Origin: an uncultured Actinomycetes bacterium
GTDB taxonomy: Bacteria > Actinomycetota > Acidimicrobiia > Acidimicrobiales > RAAP-2
Direction of reading: 5' to 3'
DNA: 64,000 bases
Assembly: GCA_903900235.1 (NCBI GenBank)
Contig: CAIUMH010000038.1
Span: 1-64,000 of the forward strand
Shown: positions 23,309 through 30,979 of the stretch, one piece after another
How the letters are laid out: every line of letters starts with the position of its first letter
Position numbering within the stretch: position 1 is the first letter of the stretch
The notes under the pieces: model-generated
The model's input: only the letters and a program-made list of their open reading frames with translations
Told to the model about the DNA's origin: nothing
The model's database searches: none
Made by a program: the position numbers and the translations under genes

Positions 23309-24196
23309 GTGGAATGGGTTGAGATCACCGCAAACACCGTCGAGGCGGCCAAAGAGAAGGCACTCGAGCAGCTTGGCGTCGCCGAGGGCGACGCCGAGAT
23401 CCAGGTTGTCCAGGAACCCAAGACGGGGCTGTTCGGGAGGGTTCGTCAGGAGGCACGAGTCCGGGCGCGTGTCCAACCGTCGTCGCCGAGACCAAAGCGA
23501 TCCCGAGGGGGCGGCAAGAGTCGCAACGAAGGGCAACGGGGCCAGAAGCCGCGTGCTGAGGGTCAAGGTGGCCAGCGCTCACCGAAGCCCAAGGCGGAGA
23601 AGCAGCAAGGTGGGCGGCAAGAAGGCGGCCGCAACGCAGATCGGAAGGCAGCCGGCGCTGCCGCAGTATCGAGTGTGGCGCCCGCCGGTGGCGCATCAAG
23701 GAACAAGGAAGAGGACGAGATGGCAGATGGTGTGACGCTGGAGGAGCAGGCCGCTGTGGCCAAGGAGTTCCTCGTCGGGTTGATCGAGGTTATGGACCTC
23801 GAAGCGACAGTGGAAATCCGAACTCTCGACGACGAGACCGTGGAGCTGGCGGTCGACGGCGAGGGCCTCGGCATGCTCGTCGGTCCTCGTGGAACGACGC
23901 TCGCTGCCCTGCAGGACATCACCCGCACGGTGGTGCAGGGTCGCTATACGGCAAAGACGGACCGCATCCTCGTTGATGTCGCCCGCTATCGTGAGCGTCG
24001 CTCAGCAGCACTGACCCGCTTCACCAAGGAGCAGGCCGAGCTCGTTCTGTCCTCCGGTGAGGAGCGAGCACTCGAGCCGATGTCACCAGCTGACCGCAAG
24101 GTCATCCATGACGCCGTCAACGAGATCGAGGGCGTGACCACCCGTTCCGAGGGCGAAGATGCCCGCCGGCACGTGGTGCTTGCCCCCGCGGGCTGA
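23309..24196 (+). CDS. jag: Jag/KhpB RNA-binding protein (Jag-N, KH and R3H domains)
   Basis: GTG start; EWVEITANTVEAAKEKALEQLGV; GMLVGPRGTTLAALQDITRTVVQ; R3H-like C-terminus. Confidence 0.93.
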   Translation: MEWVEITANTVEAAKEKALEQLGVAEGDAEIQVVQEPKTGLFGRVRQEARVRARVQPSSPRPKRSRGGGKSRNEGQRGQKPRAEGQGGQRSPKPKAEKQQGGRQEGGRNADRKAAGAAAVSSVAPAGGASRNKEEDEMADGVTLEEQAAVAKEFLVGLIEVMDLEATVEIRTLDDETVELAVDGEGLGMLVGPRGTTLAALQDITRTVVQGRYTAKTDRILVDVARYRERRSAALTRFTKEQAELVLSSGEERALEPMSPADRKVIHDAVNEIEGVTTRSEGEDARRHVVLAPAG

Positions 24197-24203
24197 ACCG
24201 TAA

Positions 24204-24836
24204 ATGGCCTCCACGCCACTTGACGACGTGGAGGCCGTCCTGGTGAAGAGCCGGGATTTGGGCTTCCTGGGGCCCGGCGATGTCGGGCCCCAGATCACCC
24301 ATGCTGCAGCCTTTGCGGCAGCAGCGGAGGTTTCACTCCCCCACCCACCCCAGCGAGTGGTGGACATGGGGTCTGGAGGAGGACTCCCGGGCCTTGTGCT
24401 GGCGGCACTCTGGCCTGAATCGGCGATTGTCTTGCTCGACGGATCTACCCGCCGCTGTGAATTCCTCGAGATGGCGGTCGACGAACTCAATGCCGCTGAC
24501 CATGTGACGGTACGGTGCGGCCGAGCTGAAGACCTGGCGCAAGATCCATCGATGCGGGGAACCGCCGACCTCGTGGTGGCGCGCTCCTTCGGAGCCCCAG
24601 CTGTGCTGGCGGAGTGCTCGGCGGGAATCCTTGAGGTTGGGGGACATCTGCTCGTGTCGGAGCCACCGGATGAGGACCTGGGGCGCTGGCCCTCTGCAGG
24701 ACTCGCTCAGCTTGGTTTCGGACCCGCCCAACTGGTCACGGCCGGAGCCCGGTTCGCGCTGATCCCGCTGAACAGCGCATGTCCCGATCGCTTTCCTCGG
24801 CGAGTCGGAGTTCCCAGCAAGCGTCCCCTCTTCTGA
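24204..24836 (+). CDS. rsmG: 16S rRNA (guanine527-N7)-methyltransferase RsmG
   Basis: RVVDMGSGGGLPGLVLAALWP; jag-rsmG-parAB context. Confidence 0.9.
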   Translation: MASTPLDDVEAVLVKSRDLGFLGPGDVGPQITHAAAFAAAAEVSLPHPPQRVVDMGSGGGLPGLVLAALWPESAIVLLDGSTRRCEFLEMAVDELNAADHVTVRCGRAEDLAQDPSMRGTADLVVARSFGAPAVLAECSAGILEVGGHLLVSEPPDEDLGRWPSAGLAQLGFGPAQLVTAGARFALIPLNSACPDRFPRRVGVPSKRPLF

Positions 24837-24843
24837 CGCAACA

Positions 24844-24859
24844 CGTTTCACGTGAAACA
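24844..24859. promoter_or_regulatory. parS: parS site 1
   Basis: cGTTTCACGTGAAACa, perfect 14-bp palindromic core. Confidence 0.93.
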
Positions 24860-24957
24860 TGCCGGGAGAACCGATGCTGGAGTCCTTGAGGTGGCCCGGC
24901 TGGTACCTCTTGCTGGTTTGATGAGATCGAGCAAGCGCCCTCTGTCCTCACCCAACA

Positions 24958-24973
24958 CGTTTCACGTGAAACA
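24958..24973. promoter_or_regulatory. parS: parS site 2
   Basis: cGTTTCACGTGAAACa, exactly 114 bp after site 1. Confidence 0.93.
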
Positions 24974-25071
24974 TGCCGCGGGAGCCGCTGTTGGAGTTCT
25001 CCGGACGACTTAGTTGGAACTCCTGGTGGGCGTGATGACAGCGAGCAAGCGTCCCCTGCCCTGGTTCGACA

Positions 25072-25087
25072 CGTTTCACGTGAAACA
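25072..25087. promoter_or_regulatory. parS: parS site 3
   Basis: cGTTTCACGTGAAACa, exactly 114 bp after site 2. Confidence 0.93.
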
Positions 25088-25142
25088 TGACGAGGTGCGT
25101 GCTGCTGGCCGGCGACCCTTCGAGATTCAGTCCCGGGGATCA

Positions 25143-25158
25143 GGTTTCACGTGGAACA
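25143..25158. promoter_or_regulatory. parS: parS site 4 (one mismatch)
   Basis: gGTTTCACGTGGAACa, 71 bp after site 3. Confidence 0.75.
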
Positions 25159-25253
25159 TTACGATCACCGCACCTGCTCAGATCCTCGCTTGACGTCAGT
25201 GAGCAGACGGGGCAGTATTGGTCGGTGCTCACCCCGTCAACTCAAGGCTACTG

Positions 25254-26309
25254 ATGGCAATCTGGCGAAAGAACCGGGAGGGCTCGTTCTCCCCTGAGCC
25301 GACCGAGATGACTGACGCTCCAGGAGTGGATTCTGGGACCCAGCCTGTATCGTCGGTAGACGCTGTATCAGGCCCGGAGAGCACCGAGGTTCCCGAGGTG
25401 ACCGCGACCACAACCCACCAGGATGGCCCGCCCGCCTCGCCGGATCCTGAGGTTGCTGAAGCCCCGCAAGCGCCGACAATTGAGCCTGTGGCCGAGATCG
25501 ACGGAGAACCATCGATCGATACATACCGCCCACTCCCCCGCATCCTGGCCGTGGCAAACCAAAAGGGTGGGGTGGGCAAGACCACGACCACCATCAATCT
25601 TGGTGCCGGTTTGGCGGAGTTGGGCTATCGCGTGCTGGTCGTGGACTTGGACCCCCAGGGCAATGCCACCACGGGCCTGGGAATCCAGCGGAAGAACTTT
25701 GAGCACTCGATGTACGACGTCATTATGCGAGAGCACCCCCTTGAGGATGTCATCGAGCCCACAAGCGTCAAGAACCTCTTCGTGGCCCCTGCAACGCTGG
25801 ACCTTTCGGGGGTGGAGATCGAGCTGGTCCCGGCGTTCAGCCGTGAGATGAGGCTCAAGCGAGCTCTTGAGCCGCTTGAGGAGGACTTCGACTTCGTTCT
25901 GATCGATTGTCCCCCCTCCCTTGGGCTGATCACGATCAACGCTCTCTCGGCCGCCGGGGAGGTGCTGGTTCCGATCCAGTGCGAGTACTACGCCCTTGAA
26001 GGCCTCAGCCAGCTGCGCAACACGCTGAAACTGGTGGCGGGCAACCTGAATCCCAGTCTCGAGATGTCCACCATCGTGCTGACCATGTTCGACTCGAGGA
26101 CGCGGCTGGCTTCCGACGTCCGAGACGACGTTCGAGCACACTTCCCCGATCAGGTGTGCGACACCATCATCCCTCGGACCGTCCGCCTCTCTGAGGCTCC
26201 GTCCTTCGGGCAGCCGATCACGACATTCGACACGAACTCCCGGGGAGCACATGCTTATCGGGCCCTGGCACAGGAGGTGAGCGGTGGCGCGCCGAAGCGG
26301 GCTGGGTAA
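25254..26309 (+). CDS. parA: Chromosome partitioning ATPase ParA/Soj, with long N-terminal extension
   Basis: ILAVANQKGGVGKTTTTINLG deviant Walker A; possible TTG start at 25218. Confidence 0.95.
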   Translation: MAIWRKNREGSFSPEPTEMTDAPGVDSGTQPVSSVDAVSGPESTEVPEVTATTTHQDGPPASPDPEVAEAPQAPTIEPVAEIDGEPSIDTYRPLPRILAVANQKGGVGKTTTTINLGAGLAELGYRVLVVDLDPQGNATTGLGIQRKNFEHSMYDVIMREHPLEDVIEPTSVKNLFVAPATLDLSGVEIELVPAFSREMRLKRALEPLEEDFDFVLIDCPPSLGLITINALSAAGEVLVPIQCEYYALEGLSQLRNTLKLVAGNLNPSLEMSTIVLTMFDSRTRLASDVRDDVRAHFPDQVCDTIIPRTVRLSEAPSFGQPITTFDTNSRGAHAYRALAQEVSGGAPKRAG

Positions 26310-27228
26310 GGGTCTCGGGGCGCTGATCCCCGGTGACACGAGTGAAGCGGCTGACGGAGTCCTTCGTGAGGTTCCGATCGGATCCATCACGCCGAACTCC
26401 TTCCAGCCCCGCGACCATTTCGATGAGGAGCAGATCGCCTCACTTGCGGCCTCCATCCGTGAATTGGGTGTCCTCCAACCGATCCTGGTGCGCCCAGTGG
26501 GCGACGAGGGAGACTCCTTCGAGCTCATCGCCGGGGAGCGCCGATGGAGGGCGGCTCGCCGAGCCGGCTTGGCAACCATCCCGGTGCTGGTCCGGATCGA
26601 CACGTCGGACCAGAGCAGCCTTGAGCAGGCCCTGGTGGAAAACCTCCACCGGGCTGACCTGAACGCCCTTGAGGAGGCGGCTGCCTACCAGCAGCTGATC
26701 GACGAGTTTGAGCTTACGCATGATGATGTGGCCACAAGGGTCGGCAAAAGCCGGGTTGCGGTCACCAATACCCTGCGACTGCTTCAGCTCCCCGCTGGTG
26801 TCCAGCGGGCGATCGCCGACGGTGAACTCACGGCTGGCCACGGACGGGCCCTCCTCGGTACTCCAGACAGGGCCCTGCAGGAGTCCTTGGCGGCAACAGT
26901 GGTGGCACAGGGCCTTTCTGTCCGGGCTACCGAGGAGCTGGTGCGCTCGGGCGGTGTTGTCGAGGAGGATGAGACGACCGACGAGGAGGCCACCGCCACC
27001 ACGGCGGGAACCCGACCGCCAGAGCCTCGCCGCACGGCACCGCGCCCACTGCCCCCCGCGGGCATCGTGGAGCTCGAAGACTTGCTGTCGTCCCATCTTG
27101 AGACCCGGGTAAAAGTGGACCTCTCGGCGAAGCGGGGCCGGCTCATGGTTGAGTTCGCAACCCTTGAGGATCTTGAGCGAATCTACCGCCAGATGCTTGG
27201 TTCGCAGCGCTCTCCCGACACTCCCTAA
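26284..27228 (+). CDS. parB: Chromosome partitioning protein ParB
   Basis: GLGKGLGALIPG; NSFQPRDHFDEEQIASLAASIRELGVLQPILVRP; GERRWRAARRAGL; GTG start overlapping parA. Confidence 0.97.
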   Translation: MARRSGLGKGLGALIPGDTSEAADGVLREVPIGSITPNSFQPRDHFDEEQIASLAASIRELGVLQPILVRPVGDEGDSFELIAGERRWRAARRAGLATIPVLVRIDTSDQSSLEQALVENLHRADLNALEEAAAYQQLIDEFELTHDDVATRVGKSRVAVTNTLRLLQLPAGVQRAIADGELTAGHGRALLGTPDRALQESLAATVVAQGLSVRATEELVRSGGVVEEDETTDEEATATTAGTRPPEPRRTAPRPLPPAGIVELEDLLSSHLETRVKVDLSAKRGRLMVEFATLEDLERIYRQMLGSQRSPDTP

Positions 27229-27384
27229 CCACTTGATGGTTCGCTGAACTGGCCGTTCAGAGTTTTCCCCACCCTGTGCATTAGGTTGTGGATTGTCACA
27301 TTCCTGTCGCGTGCCGTTCGCGTCGGATCACGGTGCCGCACGAGCCTTCAGAAGGACGGGGTGAAGCGAACGGGAGCGGAATGG

Positions 27385-28176
27385 TTAGGACTCAGCCCAG
27401 GTGGAGATCGCCCTTGCGAGGGCATCGGCCAGTGGTCCGCTCCGCTCGATGACCGCCTCGAGAGGACCGATCTCAACCACGACGGCGGGCATCCGCGTCT
27501 CGCGCAGGATGGCCAAGCTCATACCCTCCACCGACCCCGAACCACCAATCACGAGGGGGACCTCAGCCACCACGGCCATGGCCAGCTCGCGGCCCCGAAG
27601 CGATTCGGCGGCATACCCGGACCAGTAGGACACATTGCAACTTAAAGTTGCAACTGTGAGCCTCAGGCCGATGAAGGCGTCGATCTGGGCGGTATTCGCC
27701 TCCTGGGCCTGGGCTGATTCGTCTGGGTGACCGAGGAGCGTGACGCGGGCTCCCGCTGCGGTCAGGCGCCGGGTGAGGGCGCCGGCGATGGTTCCGAGAC
27801 CGCCGCTCTCTCCGATGCCAATGTGTCGGCCCCGAAGAGTCGGTGGCTCGTCGCGCCGTCGCTCGGCCTCACGGAGAGGGGTGACGAGGGAGAGGGTCTG
27901 GTGATTGGCGGTCACTCGGTTGATCTCGTTGACCGTGAGGCGCCCGGCGATCCCGTCGACAGGAAGCTGGACGTTGCGCTGGAACACCGCCACGGCCTCG
28001 GCCGTGTTGTCACCGAAGATCCCATCAACCCGGCCCGTGTCGAAACCCAGCGAGCACAGACGACTCTGGAGGTCGGCCACGTCGTCTCCGCGCAACATGG
28101 GATGGGTCCGATACAGAGGCCGATCGCCCAATGACACACCGGCCTCGATCAGGGTGGCCCAGGTGTGGGCTCCCAC
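27385..28176 (-). CDS. cwlM: CwlM-like protein: peptidoglycan-binding repeat(s) plus N-acetylmuramoyl-L-alanine amidase-like domain
   Basis: LRGDDVADLQSRLCSLGFDTGRVDGIFGDNTAEAVAVFQ; amidase-like C-terminal domain; trx-cwlM-parB neighbourhood as in mycobacteria. Homology appears to continue upstream to about 28356. Confidence 0.8.
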   Translation of the reverse strand: MGAHTWATLIEAGVSLGDRPLYRTHPMLRGDDVADLQSRLCSLGFDTGRVDGIFGDNTAEAVAVFQRNVQLPVDGIAGRLTVNEINRVTANHQTLSLVTPLREAERRRDEPPTLRGRHIGIGESGGLGTIAGALTRRLTAAGARVTLLGHPDESAQAQEANTAQIDAFIGLRLTVATLSCNVSYWSGYAAESLRGRELAMAVVAEVPLVIGGSGSVEGMSLAILRETRMPAVVVEIGPLEAVIERSGPLADALARAISTWAES

Positions 28177-28352
28177 AACCCCGTCGATGCGTAGACCCCG
28201 CTGGCGCTGGAAGGCCTCGACGGCAGCGCGAGTCGAGGGCCCGAAGGAGCCTTCGGGGTCGGTGATCGGTGTTGCCCCAATCCTGGTCAGTCGCCCCTGC
28301 AGGTCAGCGACTGCCGGTCCGGAGGACCCGTCGAGCAGCGGCAGGGTCGTGC

Positions 28353-28682
28353 TCAGGACAGGTGCTTGGAGAGGTCCTGCAGCAGGGCGCCCTTGGGCTT
28401 GGCCCCAACGAGGCGCTCGACAACCTCGCCATCTTTGAACAGGAGCATGGTCGGGATGCTCATCACGCCGTACTTCTGGGTCTGGGCCAGGTTGGCGTCG
28501 ATGTCGAGCTTGGCGATGGTGATGCGCCCAGCCTGCTCTGCAGCGATCTCCTCAAGGATCGGCGCGATCTGCTTGCAGGGTCCGCACCACTCGGCCCAGA
28601 AGTCCACGAGGACTGGCACCGAGGCGGACCCGATGGTCTCATCGAAGGTGTCGTCGGTGAGGGTGATGATGTTGGCGCTCAT
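28353..28682 (-). CDS. trxA: Thioredoxin
   Basis: PVLVDFWAEWCGPCKQIAPILEEIA. Confidence 0.97.
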   Translation of the reverse strand: MSANIITLTDDTFDETIGSASVPVLVDFWAEWCGPCKQIAPILEEIAAEQAGRITIAKLDIDANLAQTQKYGVMSIPTMLLFKDGEVVERLVGAKPKGALLQDLSKHLS

Positions 28683-28756
28683 GGCATGCTCCTTGGGTTG
28701 TCGTCGTTCACAACGCCGGAGGACCGGCAGATGTTCCCGAAGGATCTGGTCCTAGC

Positions 28757-29716
28757 CTAGGACCCCTGTGCCTCGAGCCAGCGTTCTGCGTCGATGGCGG
28801 CCATGCAGCCGGTCCCCGCAGCAGTGATGGCCTGGCGGTAGGTGTGGTCGGCTACGTCGCCGCAGGCGAACACTCCGTCGATTGAGGTGCGCGAGCCGTC
28901 GTGGACCGCCAGGTAGCCGTTGCCATGAAGGTCGAGCTGGTCAGCGAAGATATCGGTGGCGGGCTGGTGACCGATGGCCACGAAGACCCCGGCGATATCC
29001 CGGGTGAAGGCGGCGCCGGTGACCGTATCGACGAGCGACACCGAGGCGACCTTGGTGTCGCCATGGATCTCGGTGATCTGGGCATTCCAGAGGAATTCGA
29101 TCTTCTCGTTGGCCATCGCTCGCTCCTGCATGATCTTGCTGGCCCGAAGCGAGTCGCGGCGGTGGACGAGGATTACCTTGTCGGCGAATCGCGTGAGGAA
29201 TGTGGCCTCTTCGAGGGCGGAGTCGCCGCCACCGACCACCATGATCTCCTGGCCTCGGAAGAAGAAGCCGTCGCAGGTGGCGCAAGTCGACACTCCATGG
29301 CCGAGGAGTCGGTCCTCGCCGGGGACGTTGAGCATCAGCGCCCGTGCGCCGGTAGCCAGGATCACGACGCTCGCCTCATAGGTGGCCTCTGCGGCCTCGG
29401 TGTCGCCCACCCAGGCCCGGAACGGCCGGGCGGAGAGGTCAAGGCGAGAGATCTTCTCGCTGCGCAGGTCGGCTCCGAAGCGTTCGGCCTGGGCCCGCAT
29501 CTGGCCCATGAGCTCGGGCCCCATGATCCCGTCAGTGAAGCCGGGGAAGTTCTCGACCTCGGTGGTCAGCATGAGTTGACCACCGGGCTGGTCGGAGGTG
29601 GAGGAGGGCTCACCCTCGATCACGATGGGCCCAAGCTGGGCCCGGGCGGCGTAGATCGCCGAGGTGAGTCCAGCGGGGCCGGAGCCGATGATGAGGACCT
29701 TCGTGGAGATCGCCAT
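28757..29716 (-). CDS. trxB: Thioredoxin-disulfide reductase
   Basis: VLIIGSGPAGLTSAIYAARA; CATCDGFFFRGQEIMVVGGGDSALEEA. Confidence 0.97.
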   Translation of the reverse strand: MAISTKVLIIGSGPAGLTSAIYAARAQLGPIVIEGEPSSTSDQPGGQLMLTTEVENFPGFTDGIMGPELMGQMRAQAERFGADLRSEKISRLDLSARPFRAWVGDTEAAEATYEASVVILATGARALMLNVPGEDRLLGHGVSTCATCDGFFFRGQEIMVVGGGDSALEEATFLTRFADKVILVHRRDSLRASKIMQERAMANEKIEFLWNAQITEIHGDTKVASVSLVDTVTGAAFTRDIAGVFVAIGHQPATDIFADQLDLHGNGYLAVHDGSRTSIDGVFACGDVADHTYRQAITAAGTGCMAAIDAERWLEAQGS

Positions 29717-29747
29717 GGGCGTTCCTTTCAACTCGTTGCCAGCGACT

Positions 29748-30083
29748 TCAGCTGGTGGGCTGGTCGACGTGACGTGGTGCGCGCTTGGTCCAAATGAACA
29801 GTCCGGCGACCGTCACGATCGTGCCGAGGACCAAGTAGGAGGCCCAGACGTCGTTCGGGAAGACATAGTTGTCAAGGACACGCAGAATGGCCACCCCTGC
29901 GGCAACGGCAATCACGATCAAGAGGGTGGCGATCAGCAGGCCGAAGACGATGGCCCGGCCAACCAAGATGATGGGACGGATGACCCGGTCGCGCAGGGTG
30001 TCGACCACCAGATCGATCAGATCGACGGCCTTGACCGGCCAATCGTCTCCGAGCTTGCCTGACTCCTTGGTCTCGTCGCCCAC
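29748..30083 (-). CDS. Small two-helix membrane protein
   Basis: Two hydrophobic segments; between trxB and degV. Confidence 0.65.
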   Translation of the reverse strand: MGDETKESGKLGDDWPVKAVDLIDLVVDTLRDRVIRPIILVGRAIVFGLLIATLLIVIAVAAGVAILRVLDNYVFPNDVWASYLVLGTIVTVAGLFIWTKRAPRHVDQPTS

Positions 30084-30113
30084 GACAGAGAACCTAGCGC
30101 GGACTCCCGCTGA

Positions 30114-30953
30114 TCACGCTCGATCCATCCAGCAGATGCCGATGATGCCTGGCCCCCCATGGGTGCCCACCACCGAGCCGATCTCGGTGACCACGATCGG
30201 CGAGTCGCATTCGACGCCGTCGATCTTGGCCATGAGGACATCGAGGTCAGGAGCCGATCCGTGGGCCACTGCGAGCCGGGCATAGGGCGCACCGTCGAGG
30301 ATGGCCTTGGCGAGGTGGCTGATGGCCTTGGCCCTGGTCCGCTGGCGACCGGCCTCACCCACCTTGCCGTCCTTGAGCTCAAGCAGTGGCTTGATCGCCA
30401 GCACCGATCCCAGCAGGGCCTGCGCACTGCCGACACGACCACCCTTCTTGAGGTGTTCGAGGGTGTCGAGCGAGCCGATGACGCCGATCCGACCGATGTT
30501 CGCTGCCGTGAGCTCGACGATCGAGGCCACGGAGGCGCCGTCTCTGGCGGCCTCAGCCGCTGCGATGGTCAAGAACCCCTCGGCCATGGTCACCGCTCGG
30601 GTGTCGATGACCGCCACGTCGAAGTCCCCGAGCGACTCGGCGGCGGTCAGGGCGGACTGGTAGGTCCCGGACAGTTCGGCCGAGATGGTGAGGCAGACGA
30701 CGCCGGTCGCTCCGGCATCGCGCGCTGCGGTGAAGGCGGCGACGAAGGCCCCCGGTGAAGGGGCGGCGGTTTCGGGGAGAGCGGAGGAACTGGCGCACTT
30801 GGCCCAGAAGTCCGCGGGCGTGAGGTCGACGCAGTCGGTGAACTCTTCGTCGCCGAAGCGGATGGACAGTGGGACGACGACGATGCCGAGGTCGGCAGCG
30901 ATGTTGGGTGGGATGTCGCCGGCTGAGTCGGTGATGATGGTGACGGTTGGCAT
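30114..30953 (-). CDS. DegV family (fatty-acid-binding) protein
   Basis: MPTVTIITDSAGDIPPNIAADLGIVVVPLSIRFGDEEFTD; SAELSGTYQSA. Confidence 0.93.
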   Translation of the reverse strand: MPTVTIITDSAGDIPPNIAADLGIVVVPLSIRFGDEEFTDCVDLTPADFWAKCASSSALPETAAPSPGAFVAAFTAARDAGATGVVCLTISAELSGTYQSALTAAESLGDFDVAVIDTRAVTMAEGFLTIAAAEAARDGASVASIVELTAANIGRIGVIGSLDTLEHLKKGGRVGSAQALLGSVLAIKPLLELKDGKVGEAGRQRTRAKAISHLAKAILDGAPYARLAVAHGSAPDLDVLMAKIDGVECDSPIVVTEIGSVVGTHGGPGIIGICWMDRA

Positions 30954-30979
30954 TGTGGCTCCTAGGGCAGATCCGGACA

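Larger units (their letters stand above)
24817..25072. repeat. Degenerate 114-bp tandem repeat, each unit carrying a parS
   Basis: GCAAGCGYCCC at 24817, 24931 and 25045, each exactly 28 bp before a parS; the two full units match at about 80 of 114 positions without gaps (manual count). Confidence 0.8.

Noticed and set aside
24845-25157. CRISPR-like array
   Set aside because: The short conserved element is the parS palindrome, units are homologous over their full 114 bp, and no cas genes are present
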